Of a DNA stretch of 64,000 bases, positions 16,910 through 27,179 are shown piece by piece. How positions within the stretch are numbered: the first letter of the stretch is position 1; each line of letters opens with the position of its first letter. A model generated the notes under the pieces. It was not told the origin of the DNA, ran no database searches, and was given only the letters and a program-made list of their open reading frames with translations. The position numbers were made by a program, and so were the translations under genes. Origin of the DNA: Anaerococcus mediterraneensis (GTDB taxonomy: Bacteria; Bacillota; Clostridia; Tissierellales; Peptoniphilaceae); contig NZ_LT635772.1 of the NCBI RefSeq assembly GCF_900128415.1, positions 1,178,001 to 1,242,000 on the forward strand. Direction: 5' to 3'.

Positions 16910-18694
16910 TTAGTTGAAAAAAGAGAAGAACTCAGAAGGCTGGGTTTTTTTATTATTTCTCTTTTTTATTGATAATAAATAGAGCTTTTCTTTAGCTCTA
17001 GTCATCCCTACATACATTATTCGCCTTTCTTCTTCTAGGTGTTTTTCTGGATCCTCGTCATAATCTATAACAGGGAACTCGTTTTTTATTAAGTCTATTA
17101 TGAAGACATTTTCATATTCTAAGCCTTTTGACCTGTGAATAGTAGATAAAATAAGATTTGAGTCGAAATTTAAAGAAATTTGTTTTTTTAGACTCATAAG
17201 CTTGTTATCAAAATCATTTATAGTTTTTAGACCCTTGGTAAAGTTTATGAGACTTTCTACAAAAAGATCTTTATTCATGATTTCTTCGCCAAATTTATTT
17301 GATCTTAATCTTGTATAGTCCATATATCCCATATATTTGTAAATATAATTGATTTGTTTGTCCAGGTCTAATCTTTTTATGTGGTTCAATTTTTTTTCTA
17401 TATCATAAAGGGTGTTTGTTTGATCGTAATCAAGTTTATCATAAAAATAATCAAAAACATCCATATTATCAGGCTTTAGCTCTAGACTTTCTATATCAGA
17501 TTTTTTTAGATAAGTTTTTATCTTGTAGTAAATATTGCTAAAGGATTCCGTATCATAAAAGTCATTTGCAAATTTTATTATGTCAAAAAAATCATCTACT
17601 ATTTGAGACTTGAAGTATTCTAAGAAGTCTGGACTAATTGTAAAATTGATCTTATCTTCTAGAAGAAAAGTCACAATATTTATAGCTGAAATATTATTTC
17701 TAAAAAGGATTGCGTTGGTTTGATTAGGATTTATATGCTTTTTTATAAAGCCATATTGAGCATTTGTATCTTTTAGGACTTTGATTATTACTTGACCTTC
17801 TAGACTAGGAATAGGGATAATATCTTTTTTGTAACGAAAATTATTTTGTTCGATAAATTCATTGGCATTTTTAGAAATTTCTTTTCCTGACCTGTGGTTT
17901 TCATTCATTATTATTATTTTAGGATTCTTATAATAGTTTGAAAAGTTGAGCAGATATGAGGGATTTGCAGCTCTAAAGGAGTATATTGACTGGTCATCAT
18001 CAGTTACTACAATGAGATTATTATTTTTGCTTACAATTTTTTTTAGGATTTCAAATTGAATAACAGATGTGTCTTGGCCCTCATCTAGTTGAAAATAATC
18101 GTATTTATTTTGTATGGCTCTAAGAAGTTTTGGATCTTTCTCTAAGATTTTCAAAGCTAAGACCTGCATATCATCAAAGTCTATTAGAAAATGTGATTTT
18201 TTGAAATTTTCGTAATTATGATAGAGTTTTTCTACATTTTTAATCCTTATTTTTTCAAGGTAGGACTCATCCAACATAGCATTTTTCATGTAGGAAGTCT
18301 GCGTGAAAAAAGTTTGTATATCTTCCCTGGATATATTTTTATTGTTTATATCAAAATATATATCCCTTATCAAATCATACTTATTGTAGCTATCATCAGA
18401 TTCTATCAATCTTAGGTTTTTATTATAATTTTTCAAATAGTTTCTGATGATAAGATAACAAAAAGCGTGGATTGTCATGAAATTGCTATCATCTAGTCCA
18501 TATCTATTTTTCATATCTATAGATTGGCTTTTTGAAAAAGTAAGAGTTAATATTTTCTTTGGATTTGTAAGTTTTTTTAGGTTTTTTATTCGCTCAAGAA
18601 GCATTGTAGTCTTGCCAGCGCCTGGAACAGCAAGGACTAGGCATGGTCCATCAATATGGCTTGCAGCTTGATTTTGTATTTTAGTTAACTTCAT
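16910..18694 (-). CDS. UvrD/Rep-type superfamily 1 DNA helicase
   Basis: With start ATG at 18694 (MKLTKIQNQAASHIDG) the protein has 594 residues. Motifs in order: Q-motif TKIQNQA, Walker A AVPGAGKTT (about 22-30), motif II DEGQDTS, motif III VTDDDQSIYSFRAA, motif V STIHRSKGLEYENVFI and motif VI MYVGMTRAKEKLYLL. It would unwind DNA 3'-5' in repair or restart. It is shorter than PcrA/UvrD (about 720-740), mainly lacking extra insertions and a C-terminal tail. An open frame 55 residues longer exists but overlaps the divergent nitroreductase gene and lacks homology. The exact subfamily is not certain. Confidence 0.9.
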   Translation of the reverse strand: MKLTKIQNQAASHIDGPCLVLAVPGAGKTTMLLERIKNLKKLTNPKKILTLTFSKSQSIDMKNRYGLDDSNFMTIHAFCYLIIRNYLKNYNKNLRLIESDDSYNKYDLIRDIYFDINNKNISREDIQTFFTQTSYMKNAMLDESYLEKIRIKNVEKLYHNYENFKKSHFLIDFDDMQVLALKILEKDPKLLRAIQNKYDYFQLDEGQDTSVIQFEILKKIVSKNNNLIVVTDDDQSIYSFRAANPSYLLNFSNYYKNPKIIIMNENHRSGKEISKNANEFIEQNNFRYKKDIIPIPSLEGQVIIKVLKDTNAQYGFIKKHINPNQTNAILFRNNISAINIVTFLLEDKINFTISPDFLEYFKSQIVDDFFDIIKFANDFYDTESFSNIYYKIKTYLKKSDIESLELKPDNMDVFDYFYDKLDYDQTNTLYDIEKKLNHIKRLDLDKQINYIYKYMGYMDYTRLRSNKFGEEIMNKDLFVESLINFTKGLKTINDFDNKLMSLKKQISLNFDSNLILSTIHRSKGLEYENVFIIDLIKNEFPVIDYDEDPEKHLEEERRIMYVGMTRAKEKLYLLSIKKRNNKKTQPSEFFSFFN

Positions 18695-18767
18695 ATTATA
18701 ATCATACCTTAATATTTTATTTAAAATATGGTAGAATAAGAGTAAGATATAATTAATGGGGGATATT

Positions 18768-19565
18768 ATGCTTACAACACAATTTTTAAAATCAAGAACA
18801 TCAACAAGAGATTTCATTGAAACAACTCTTGATGATAAGACACTAGCAAAAGTTAACAAAATCGTAGAAGAAGAAGCTATAAAACTCGGTAAGGAAGACC
18901 TAAGATTTATAGTTAGAAATGATGGAGCAGATGTTTATCAAGCCCTATCTGGTATAGCTGGTTATAGGGGAGTAATGATAGATGCTCCATGCTATCTTGC
19001 ACTAAATACTTTAAATGATGATCCGGCTTCTTTAGTAAAAGGCGCTTATGGTATAGAAGATCTAATAACAAAACTAGATGAAATAGGTCTTGGAAGCTGC
19101 TGGATAACTCTAAATGATTTAAGTGAAGATATAAAAAAATCATTATTCAACTATGATCACGGTGATATAGAAGTACTTCTAGCTATAGGTCACCCTGTAG
19201 ATCAAACTGTTAGAGAACACAAGTTTGATGATAGAAAAGGCATTGGCGAATTCGTTTATTTAAACGATTTTTCAAAGCTTGCTACAAGTGAAGACCTAGA
19301 ACACAGAGGACTTGAAGACATTTTTTCTTATGCTAGATTTGCACCATCAGCTTACAACAACCAACCTTGGAGATTTGTAATAGTAGATGATATTATAAAA
19401 CTATATATCAAAGACTACAAGGGAAGTGTCAACCTTTTAGATGCTGGAATTATGATGTACTATATCGATAAACTTGGTGAATCTATCTCTATGAACTCAG
19501 ACTGGGATATCAAACCTGAGATAAACTCTGATGAGTATGTTTATATAGCAAGCAAACAGCTATAA
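18768..19565 (+). CDS. Nitroreductase-family protein (putative TM1586-type)
   Basis: The 265-residue protein has two nitroreductase half-domains. The first begins QFLKSRTSTRDF, the second YARFAPSAYNNQPWRFVI, a classic FMN-binding nitroreductase block. This single-chain duplicated form resembles the TM1586-type putative nitroreductases. It is likely an FMN-dependent reductase of unknown substrate. The ATG at 18768 follows a GGGGGAT ribosome site; an in-frame ATG at 18756 overlaps that site and is less likely. Codons are biased to those seen in highly expressed genes such as por. It is divergent from the helicase. Confidence 0.85.
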   Translation: MLTTQFLKSRTSTRDFIETTLDDKTLAKVNKIVEEEAIKLGKEDLRFIVRNDGADVYQALSGIAGYRGVMIDAPCYLALNTLNDDPASLVKGAYGIEDLITKLDEIGLGSCWITLNDLSEDIKKSLFNYDHGDIEVLLAIGHPVDQTVREHKFDDRKGIGEFVYLNDFSKLATSEDLEHRGLEDIFSYARFAPSAYNNQPWRFVIVDDIIKLYIKDYKGSVNLLDAGIMMYYIDKLGESISMNSDWDIKPEINSDEYVYIASKQL

Positions 19566-19578
19566 GATTAGTAGAAAA

Positions 19579-19602
19579 TGGGACGCTTAGGCGTCCTTTT
19601 TT
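19579..19602 (+). terminator. Terminator after the nitroreductase gene
   Basis: GGACGC and GCGTCC flank a TTAG loop, followed by TTTTTT. Confidence 0.85.
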
Positions 19603-19613
19603 AGGAGTAAAAT

Positions 19614-20420
19614 TTGATAAGAATATATAGTAAAAAAGATTTTGAAAAAATGAGAGCAGCTGCTGAAATATTATGTCAGACTCATTTGGCCCTTAAAGAA
19701 GTAATAAGAGAAGGACTTACGACCTTAGACCTAGATAAATTTGCAAATAAATTTATCGTTGATCATAAAAAAGCTATTCCGGCTCAGCTTGGTTATAGTG
19801 GATTTCCTTTCACACTTTGTACATCAGTCAATGATGAGATATGTCATGGCTATCCAAATAATAGACCACTACAAGAAGGAGATATCCTATCTATAGACAA
19901 TGTTGTCAATTTGGATGGGGGTCTTGCTGATTCTTGTTGGACATATACTATTGGACAAATGTCTGAAGTGGATCAAAAATTGGTAGATGTAAACTTAGAG
20001 GCCCTAAATAGAGCTGTTAAAAAAGCTATACCTGGAAATAGAATTGGGGATATTGGTGCTGAAATCCAAGCCTATGTCGAGGAAGAAAACGGATTTTCTG
20101 TCATCAGAGATTTCATCGGCCACGGTATAGGAAAGGAAATGCACGAAGATCCTCAGGTACCACATTACGGAATAGCAGGTAGAGGACCAAGGATCCAAGC
20201 AGGTATGGTCTTTACAATAGAGCCGATGATAGCTATAGGCGATTGGCATATGAAGTTAGATGACAATGGCTGGACAGCTAGAACAGTTGATGGATCAAAG
20301 GTTAGCCAGTTTGAACACCAGCTTATAATTCATGAAGATGGTCCTGAAATAATAACAGACCAATCAAAATATAGGTTGACAAAAGAAGATATGGAATTCA
20401 TAAAAAATTATAAATTCTAA
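19614..20420 (+). CDS. map: Methionine aminopeptidase, type I
   Basis: The 268-residue cytosolic metalloprotease removes the initiator Met from nascent proteins. The pita-bread-fold residues are present: CTSVNDEICHGYP, the metal-binding Asp pair in SIDNVVNLDGGLADSCW, HGIGKEMHEDP (metal His), FTIEPM (Glu) and SQFEHQLII (Glu). Translation starts at TTG (19614) eight bases after a TAGGAG site. It is followed by a strong terminator, so it is monocistronic. It is not in the ribosomal-protein cluster where many Firmicutes keep map, so a second copy may exist elsewhere. Confidence 0.95.
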   Translation: MIRIYSKKDFEKMRAAAEILCQTHLALKEVIREGLTTLDLDKFANKFIVDHKKAIPAQLGYSGFPFTLCTSVNDEICHGYPNNRPLQEGDILSIDNVVNLDGGLADSCWTYTIGQMSEVDQKLVDVNLEALNRAVKKAIPGNRIGDIGAEIQAYVEEENGFSVIRDFIGHGIGKEMHEDPQVPHYGIAGRGPRIQAGMVFTIEPMIAIGDWHMKLDDNGWTARTVDGSKVSQFEHQLIIHEDGPEIITDQSKYRLTKEDMEFIKNYKF

Positions 20421-20465
20421 AAAAACTCCTAGTTCCTTTCAAATAGGAACTAGGAGTTTTTATTT
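20420..20465. terminator. Bidirectional terminator between map and tdk
   Basis: AAAACTCCTAGTTCCT and AGGAACTAGGAGTTTT form a perfect 16-base stem with a short loop, flanked by A and T runs. The right arm runs into the tdk stop codon. Confidence 0.9.
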
Positions 20466-21068
20466 TTCTAAATCAATTTTCATCTGATTTTTAGTTTTTT
20501 CTCTTTCATTCATTTTTTCTGTGTAGCAAGCCCTGCAAAGTGGTTCGTAGAGATCTTTAGATCCTATTTGTATCCTTGAATCATCACTTGATTTTCTATA
20601 GGATGCCCAGGCATCTTCCCCACAAGAAGCACAGATGGCGTGGTGTTTTATAAGCTCATCGGCTAGGGGCATTATTTCTTTTATAATCTCAAATGGCTGA
20701 GTTTTATAGTCCATATCAAGGCCTGATACTACAATTGTAATATTTTTTTGCATGAGTTTATTAAAGATATCGACAACTTGCTTTGGTTCATTTGGGAAAA
20801 ATTGTAGTTCGTCAATTCCTATGGCATCTACCTCGTGATTATTTACATAGGATAAAATTTCCTCGAGATTGTCAATTTTTATAGCATCCAAGGATAAATT
20901 ATCATGAGATACGATTTTTTTCTCATCGTCCCTACTATCTACGGAGGGTTTAAAGGCGACAGTTTTATAATTTGCTATAGTCATCCTATAAAGCTCTCTC
21001 CATAGAGATGTTGTTTTTCCAGAAAACATTGAGCCAGTGTGGACGATTAGCTTTGCTTGTTTTTTCAT
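20460..21068 (-). CDS. tdk: Thymidine kinase
   Basis: The 202-residue TK1-type enzyme phosphorylates thymidine for salvage. Walker A is GSMFSGKTT (12-20), the catalytic/Walker B region is GIDELQFF, and a zinc ribbon is formed by HHAICASCGE and LCRACYTEKM. The start MKKQAKLIVHTGSM (ATG at 21068) places it seven bases after the ychF stop, with AGG upstream; a longer frame back to 21110 would overlap ychF. It is co-transcribed with ychF. Confidence 0.93.
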   Translation of the reverse strand: MKKQAKLIVHTGSMFSGKTTSLWRELYRMTIANYKTVAFKPSVDSRDDEKKIVSHDNLSLDAIKIDNLEEILSYVNNHEVDAIGIDELQFFPNEPKQVVDIFNKLMQKNITIVVSGLDMDYKTQPFEIIKEIMPLADELIKHHAICASCGEDAWASYRKSSDDSRIQIGSKDLYEPLCRACYTEKMNEREKTKNQMKIDLEK

Positions 21069-21075
21069 TTTCAAC

Positions 21076-22173
21076 CTATACATTGAATTTGAAATTAACC
21101 ACATCGCCATCTTGCATGATGTAGTCCTTGCCTTCCATACGTAGTTTGCCTAGCTCTTTAGCATGGTTCATAGTACCTGCCTTAACTAAATCATCATAGG
21201 AAACAATATCAGCCATGATAAAACCACGGGCTATATCAGAGTGGATCTTGCCAGCAGCATCTTGGGCCCTGGTGCCTTTTGTAATTGTCCAAGCCCTGGT
21301 TTCCATTTCACCTGTTGTCAGATAAGAAATAAGATTCAGGGTCTTGTAAGAGTCTTTTATAACCCTATCTGTTCCAGATTCTTCTAGGCCAATCATCTCC
21401 AAGAATTCTAATCTTTCCTCTTCTGTTTCAAGCTCTGAAATCTCTTGTTCTATTTTAGCGGACACTACAGAAACTTCTGCACCTTCGCTTTTAGCAAATT
21501 CTCTTACAATTTCTACGTACTTGTTGCCAGCACCATCGTCTGCAGCGTCTTCTTCGTTGACATTGCATACATAGATTATTGGTTTTGTAGATAGGAGCTG
21601 ATAAGACCTTAATAATTTTTTCTCTTCTTCTTTTAGATCAAGAATTCTTGCAGATTTTCCTTCTTCTAGGACACTTATGATTTTTTCTAAAACTTCAACT
21701 TCTGCCCTAGCACTCTTATCAGCTTTAGCAACTTTTCTTTTCTTTTCTAAGACCTTATCAACAAGCTCTAGGTCTGAAAGGATTAGTTCAAGGTTTATAG
21801 TTTCTATATCCCTAAGAGGATCAACGCTACCATCAACGTGGGTTACATTTGGGTCATCAAAGCATCTTAAAACCTCGACAATTGCATCTGTTTCTCTTAT
21901 GTTTGATAAAAATTTATTACCGAGACCTTCGCCTTTGGATGCGCCTTTTACCAGTCCAGCTATATCATAAAATTCAACAACAGCTGGTACAATTTTTTTA
22001 GAAGAAGAGATCTTAGATAGTACATTAAGTCTCTCATCAGGTACATTTACAAGTCCGACATTAGGATCGATTGTAGCAAATGGATAGTTTGCTACCAAAG
22101 CTCCTGCTTTTGTAATGGCATTAAATAATGTAGATTTTCCGACATTTGGTAAGCCGACAATTCCTAGTTTCAT
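21076..22173 (-). CDS. ychF: Redox-regulated ATPase YchF (Obg family)
   Basis: The 365-residue Obg-family P-loop NTPase has Walker [10 protein letters not shown] (7-15) and the switch [17 protein letters not shown]. The base-recognition motif reads CNVNEED, the NxxE form that gives YchF proteins preference for ATP over GTP. A C-terminal TGS domain ends with [19 protein letters not shown] and VNFKFNV. YchF binds ribosomes and modulates oxidative stress responses. ATG 22173 is preferred to an in-frame GTG at 22182 because GAGAGAG upstream fits it better. Divergent from the aminopeptidase P gene. Confidence 0.95.
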   Translation of the reverse strand: MKLGIVGLPNVGKSTLFNAITKAGALVANYPFATIDPNVGLVNVPDERLNVLSKISSSKKIVPAVVEFYDIAGLVKGASKGEGLGNKFLSNIRETDAIVEVLRCFDDPNVTHVDGSVDPLRDIETINLELILSDLELVDKVLEKKRKVAKADKSARAEVEVLEKIISVLEEGKSARILDLKEEEKKLLRSYQLLSTKPIIYVCNVNEEDAADDGAGNKYVEIVREFAKSEGAEVSVVSAKIEQEISELETEEERLEFLEMIGLEESGTDRVIKDSYKTLNLISYLTTGEMETRAWTITKGTRAQDAAGKIHSDIARGFIMADIVSYDDLVKAGTMNHAKELGKLRMEGKDYIMQDGDVVNFKFNV

Positions 22174-22297
22174 CTTTTTCACTCTCTCTTTTTTAATATT
22201 TCTATAACGTTTATATTATAATGGTTTTATTTTAAAAATCAATCACCATAAATCTTATTATTAGGTCCAATTTATAGGAGATTTTAATAGAAAAATT

Positions 22298-22326
22298 TTG
22301 AAAATATGATAAGATACTAATAATAG
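22298..22326 (+). promoter_or_regulatory. Possible promoter of the aminopeptidase P gene
   Basis: TTGAAA (22298-22303), 17 bases, TAATAG (22321-22326). The -10 box is imperfect, but the spacing and position before an AAGGAGG site fit. Confidence 0.4.
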
Positions 22327-22363
22327 TTATTATGATATTTAGTATTAGTTTTAAGGAGGAAAT

Positions 22364-24133
22364 ATGGATATAAATACTAGAATTGAGAAATTAAGATCTT
22401 TAATGAGAGATAGAAAAATAGATGCTTATGTAATACCAACATCAGATCCTCATCAGTCAGAGTATATATCAGATTATTATAAAACAAGGGAATTTATAAG
22501 TGGATTTGATGGATCAGCCGGAACCGCCCTTATAACCTTAGATCAAGCAAAATTATGGACTGACTCAAGGTATTTTTTGCAAGCAAAAAAGCAATTAGCT
22601 AATTCTGAATTTGAGTTAATGAAAATGGGAGATGAATCTTATCCAACTTTGGTAGAATATCTTGATGAAAATATAAATGAATTTGGAAAAATCGCCTTTG
22701 ATGGACAGTGTTATTCACTTGCGGATTATAAAAATTTATCAGAAAATTTAGGATCAAGAATGTTAATTTCTGACCTTGACTATATCTCACAAATTTGGTT
22801 AGATAGGCCAGAAAAACCAAAAGATAAGGTTTGGATCCATGATGAGAAATATTGTGGACAAAGCTTGCCAGAAAAACTTGCTATACTTAGAGAAAAAATG
22901 GCAAATGCTGGATATGACTATAATTTTATTGGCTCACCTGAAGATATTTGTTATCTTCTAAACATCAGGGGAAATGATGTTGATTACAATCCTGTAGTCT
23001 TATCATATATGCTTATAAGTGAGGATAGGGCCTACCTATGTATAGATGAAGAAAAAATCGATGATAATGTCAGATCTTATTTAGAATCAAATGGCATAGA
23101 TATTTGTAGATATGATTATATTTATACTTTATTAAAAGATATAGCTGGCAAAAAAAGAATATACCTAGATCCTGCGAGGACAAATGTAGCAGTTTTTGAT
23201 GCTATAAATTCAAATGTCAAAATCAGCCAAGGTCGCAACCTAACAACAGATATGAAGGCTGTAAAAACTGATAGAGAAATAGAAAGTATAAAAAAAGCAT
23301 ACATCTACGATGGGGTTAGCCTGGTGAAATTCTTTAATTGGCTAGAAATTGGAGCTAAAACAGGATCCCTAAATGAAATGGTAGCAAGTAACAAACTACA
23401 TGATATTAGAAAAGAAAACCCAAGTTTTATAGAAGATTCTTTTGAAACAATTGCAGGATATAAAGAAAATGCGGCAATAGTTCACTATGCTCCAGGAAAA
23501 ACTGGTTCTAAAACAATAGCCACAGAGGGCATGATTTTAGTAGATTCAGGTGGACACTATCAAGAAGGAACAACAGATATTACAAGAACAATAGCCTTGG
23601 GTAGCCTAAAAGAAGATGAAAAAATAGATTATACTCTTGTCCTAAAATCATTTTTGTCATTGTTTTTAGCTAAATTCAAAAACAAGACAAGTGGTCAAAG
23701 GCTAGATGCTATAGCAAAATATCCTCTATGGAAGGCTGGCAAGGACTTTTTCCACGGAACAGGTCACGGAGTAGGGTTTGTCCTTACAGTTCATGAAGGT
23801 CCTCAATCTATTTCACAAGTAAATAATATTGGATTTGTAGAAAACATGACAACATCTATAGAACCAGGATTATATATCGAAGATAGCCATGGAATAAGGA
23901 TTGAAAATGAAGCTTACGTAAAAAAAGCATTTGAAAACGAATTTGGTAACTTCTTAGAATTTGAAACTTTGACCTATGTGCCAATTGATACTAGACCTAT
24001 AAAAATAGAAATGTTAAGCACCGAAGAGATAGAATGGCTAAATTCATATAACAAAGCTTGCTATGATAAACTTAGTCCATACCTAGAAGGGGATGATTTA
24101 GAATATTTGAAGGAAAGATGTAAAGAAATTTGA
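22364..24133 (+). CDS. Xaa-Pro aminopeptidase (M24B, long aminopeptidase P type)
   Basis: The 589-residue protein carries two creatinase-like N-terminal domains (about 1-300) and a C-terminal M24 catalytic domain. Metal and catalytic residues lie in VHYAPG, LVDSGGHYQEGTTDITRT (two metal Asp), FHGTGHGVGFVLTVHEGPQ, SIEPGLYIED and GIRIENE. It cleaves the first residue before proline in peptides in the cytoplasm. The three-domain length matches eukaryotic-type APP1, a form also common in Clostridia. It has an AAGGAGG site and overlaps uvrC by four bases. Confidence 0.93.
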   Translation: MDINTRIEKLRSLMRDRKIDAYVIPTSDPHQSEYISDYYKTREFISGFDGSAGTALITLDQAKLWTDSRYFLQAKKQLANSEFELMKMGDESYPTLVEYLDENINEFGKIAFDGQCYSLADYKNLSENLGSRMLISDLDYISQIWLDRPEKPKDKVWIHDEKYCGQSLPEKLAILREKMANAGYDYNFIGSPEDICYLLNIRGNDVDYNPVVLSYMLISEDRAYLCIDEEKIDDNVRSYLESNGIDICRYDYIYTLLKDIAGKKRIYLDPARTNVAVFDAINSNVKISQGRNLTTDMKAVKTDREIESIKKAYIYDGVSLVKFFNWLEIGAKTGSLNEMVASNKLHDIRKENPSFIEDSFETIAGYKENAAIVHYAPGKTGSKTIATEGMILVDSGGHYQEGTTDITRTIALGSLKEDEKIDYTLVLKSFLSLFLAKFKNKTSGQRLDAIAKYPLWKAGKDFFHGTGHGVGFVLTVHEGPQSISQVNNIGFVENMTTSIEPGLYIEDSHGIRIENEAYVKKAFENEFGNFLEFETLTYVPIDTRPIKIEMLSTEEIEWLNSYNKACYDKLSPYLEGDDLEYLKERCKEI

Positions 24134-25980
24134 GCAAAATCCAAATAAAAGATAAATTAAAAGACTTACCTGATAAACCAGGCGTTTATATAATGAGAGA
24201 TAAAAATGGTCAAATAATATATGTTGGCAAAGCCATCTCTCTAAAAAATAGGGTCAAACAATATTTCGATAAAAGTAAAAATAAGGGCGCCAAAGTCATG
24301 GCTATGGTAAGCCATATTGTTGACTTTGAATACATCATTGTACAAAACGAAGTAGAAGCCTTGGTTTTGGAATCAAACCTTATAAAAAAGAATAGACCTA
24401 AATACAATATAGTCCTTAGGGATGATAAACAGTACCCATATATAAAAATCACTAGGGAAAAATTCCCGAGGATACAAAAAGTTAGGCAAGTAAAAAAAGA
24501 TGGGGCCAATTATTTTGGGCCCTATCCTGACGCCTATGCAGTAAATGATGCTATAGACTTTTTTCATTCTTATTATAGGTTTAGAACTTGTAATCTAAAT
24601 TTTGACAAGGGACAAAGTCTAGAAAGACCCTGCTTAAATTATTTTATCAAAAGATGCAATGGTCCGTGTATTGGCAAAGAAGATGAAAAAAGATACATGG
24701 AAAAAATAGATGAGGTAAAGAAGTTTTTAGAAAAAAAAGACAGACTTATTCCAGATCAAGTATTAGACAAGATGAACCAAGCATCTAAAATTTTAGACTT
24801 CGAACAGGCAGCCAAATATAGAGATTATTATAGGGCCTTATCAGTGATATCAGAAAAGCAAAATATTACAGAGACAACTGGAGACGATGTTGATATCATA
24901 GCTATGAGCAAGGGTTTATCTGTAATAGTTATGCAGGTGTTTTTTATGAGAAAGGGAAAAATTGTAGACAGGGAACATTTTATAATAAAAAATGATTTTG
25001 CTGAAAAAGATGCAGACATTATTGGATCCTTTTTAAAGCAATTCTATCTAGATCTATTATTCATCCCTAAGGAAATATATCTCCAAACTATGCCCAGCGA
25101 ACTAGAGTCAATAAATGCCTATCTTGATAAGAAAAAGGGATCTAAGGTTAGTCTGCACCAGCCAAAACTTGGAAAAAAACATGAACTTGTAAGGATGGCT
25201 GCAAGCAATGCTTACGACATGAGAATAAAATATGAAAGAAGGCTAAACAAAAAAGAGCGAAATAAATCAAGTGGTCTTAGTCAGCTAAAGGATATCCTCA
25301 ATTTATCAAAAATAAATAGAATAGAAGCTTATGATATTTCTAATACCTCTGGAGTCCAATCTGTTGGGTCTATGGTAGTATTTGAAAATGGTATTGCATC
25401 TCCAAAAGAATATAGGAAATTTAAAATACGATCGGTAGAAGGACCAGATGACTATGCTTCCCTTAGAGAAGTTTTGATGCGTAGATTTGATAATGCAAAA
25501 AAAGAAATTCTAAAGGGAAATACAATTACAGGATTTGGGAAACTTCCAGACTTGATCCTCATGGATGGTGGCAAGGGACAGGTAAGCATTGCGAAAGAAG
25601 TATTAGATAGTCTCGGAATGAATATAGAAGTGGCAGGTCTTGTAAAAGATGATAAGCACACAACCAGGGGAATAATATACGAAAAAGAGGAGATCTTTAT
25701 AAAAAAATCAGATCCTGTTTATAGACTAATATATGAAATTCAGGAAGAAGCTCACAGGTTTGCTATAAATTACCACAGATCACTGATGAGAAAGACGATG
25801 AAAAAGTCTGACCTAGATAATATCAAGGGTGTAGGAGAAAAAACAAAGGCAAATTTATATGAACATTTCAAAACTATTTCTAATATAAAGAAAGCAAGTG
25901 TTGAAGAATTGATGGAAGTCCCTCTAGTTGGAAAAACAGCGGCTCTTGAGATATACAAATATTTTAGGTTGAAAGGATAA
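24130..25980 (+). CDS. uvrC: Excinuclease ABC subunit C
   Basis: The 616-residue nuclease makes both incisions in nucleotide excision repair. The N-terminal GIY-YIG domain starts LPDKPGVYIMRDKNG and IIYVGKA; the Cys-rich RPCLNYFIKRCNGPCIG follows, then a UVR domain near residue 215, the RNaseH-like domain with EAYDISNTSGVQSVGSMVVF and LILMDGGKGQV, and two C-terminal helix-hairpin-helix units (NIKGVGEKT, VPLVGKTAA). Translation starts at TTG overlapping the previous stop (TTGA). It is in one operon with aminopeptidase P and hprK. Confidence 0.96.
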   Translation: MSKIQIKDKLKDLPDKPGVYIMRDKNGQIIYVGKAISLKNRVKQYFDKSKNKGAKVMAMVSHIVDFEYIIVQNEVEALVLESNLIKKNRPKYNIVLRDDKQYPYIKITREKFPRIQKVRQVKKDGANYFGPYPDAYAVNDAIDFFHSYYRFRTCNLNFDKGQSLERPCLNYFIKRCNGPCIGKEDEKRYMEKIDEVKKFLEKKDRLIPDQVLDKMNQASKILDFEQAAKYRDYYRALSVISEKQNITETTGDDVDIIAMSKGLSVIVMQVFFMRKGKIVDREHFIIKNDFAEKDADIIGSFLKQFYLDLLFIPKEIYLQTMPSELESINAYLDKKKGSKVSLHQPKLGKKHELVRMAASNAYDMRIKYERRLNKKERNKSSGLSQLKDILNLSKINRIEAYDISNTSGVQSVGSMVVFENGIASPKEYRKFKIRSVEGPDDYASLREVLMRRFDNAKKEILKGNTITGFGKLPDLILMDGGKGQVSIAKEVLDSLGMNIEVAGLVKDDKHTTRGIIYEKEEIFIKKSDPVYRLIYEIQEEAHRFAINYHRSLMRKTMKKSDLDNIKGVGEKTKANLYEHFKTISNIKKASVEELMEVPLVGKTAALEIYKYFRLKG

Positions 25981-25983
25981 GAT

Positions 25984-26991
25984 ATGACCGAAGGATATGA
26001 GATCGATGATAAAAGTGAACATATAGAAAAAGAAGTAACTGCAGGTGAGAGTACAAAAACTATTCACCTGCACAAAGTAGTAGAAAATTTAGGCCTAGAG
26101 ATTGTAAGTGCATCATCTGATTATAAGGAAATAGAACTTGAAAATGCCGATGTCAATAGACCTGGATTACAATTAACCGGCTATATGGAAGAGTTTCCCT
26201 ATAAAAGACTACAAGTCATAGGTACAGTTGAGTACACATACTTGACAAGCCTAGATAGTAAGATGCAATATGAGAGATTTAGAGGAATTCTATCTTACGA
26301 CATACCTGCAGTGATATTTTCCTACAATAGAGAGATTAACCAAGACATTATCGATCTTGCTATGTATTATGATGTCACCCTCTTGAGATCCCCAGCAAAA
26401 ACTACAAAGCTTATATCAGATATATCTGACCAACTTGAATATCAACTAGCCCCATCAACCAATGTTCATGGTGAACTTTTAGAGGTATATGGTGTTGGTG
26501 TTTTGATAATGGGAAAATCATCAGTTGGTAAGTCAGAAACTGCTCTCGAACTGGTCAATAGGGGCCATAGGCTTATAGCAGATGATATGGTTGATATATC
26601 TGCAATTGATAAGAGATTAGTTGGTGCAGCACCAGAAAATATTAGACACTTTATGGAAATTAGAGGACTTGGTATAATCAATGTTAGAAGATTATATGGA
26701 TCTGGTTCTGTCAAATTAAGAAAGGCAATTGATTTAGTTATTGAATTAGAACAATGGAAAGATGATTACGAATATGACAGGCTAGGTATTGATGAACATC
26801 ATATAGATCTTTTGGGTGTGAAAGTCCCACACCTAGTCGTGCCAGTAAGGGCAGGTAGGAACCTAGCACTTATAGTAGAAGTAGCTGCTATGAACCAAAG
26901 GGAGAAAAACTTTGGATATAATGCGGCAAGGGTTTTGACTAATAATATTTTTCACCCGGAATCAAATACTCTAGCAGATGGTGATTTATAA
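25984..26991 (+). CDS. hprK: HPr kinase/phosphorylase
   Basis: The 335-residue bifunctional enzyme phosphorylates and dephosphorylates HPr at Ser46, controlling carbon catabolite repression. Walker A is GKSSVGKS (177-184) preceded by VHGELLEVYG, with DMVDI and the HprK signature EIRGLGIINVRRLYG after it. The N-terminal domain (about 25-155) is longer at its start than usual because of some 25 charged residues. It follows uvrC by three bases, a usual association in Firmicutes. PTS genes are not in the window. Confidence 0.95.
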   Translation: MTEGYEIDDKSEHIEKEVTAGESTKTIHLHKVVENLGLEIVSASSDYKEIELENADVNRPGLQLTGYMEEFPYKRLQVIGTVEYTYLTSLDSKMQYERFRGILSYDIPAVIFSYNREINQDIIDLAMYYDVTLLRSPAKTTKLISDISDQLEYQLAPSTNVHGELLEVYGVGVLIMGKSSVGKSETALELVNRGHRLIADDMVDISAIDKRLVGAAPENIRHFMEIRGLGIINVRRLYGSGSVKLRKAIDLVIELEQWKDDYEYDRLGIDEHHIDLLGVKVPHLVVPVRAGRNLALIVEVAAMNQREKNFGYNAARVLTNNIFHPESNTLADGDL

Positions 26992-27001
26992 TTAAAATTA
27001 A

Positions 27002-27031
27002 AAGTCCATTACATAAGTAGTGGATTTTTTT
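27002..27031 (+). terminator. Probable terminator after hprK
   Basis: TCCATTA pairs with TAGTGGA (one wobble) and is followed by TTTTTTT. Short stem but a good T-run. Confidence 0.6.
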
Positions 27032-27179
27032 ATGTGAATAATTATTTTTTTTAAAACCCAATCATAATTTTATTTATATAATTTGCAATGATTTTTACTC
27101 ATGAAAGTATAAATCTATATTTGGCTGTAAATACAGGAAATGTGCAAAAAATAGTAAAATTGTTTGGAAATTATGAAAA

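Noticed and set aside
18695-18859. N-terminal extension of the helicase frame by 55 codons
   Set aside because: It would overlap the divergent nitroreductase gene; the extra residues have no helicase character, and ATG 18694 gives the family start.
21069-21110. Longer tdk frame from 21110
   Set aside because: The additional 14 residues lie within the end of ychF and precede the usual thymidine kinase N-terminus.
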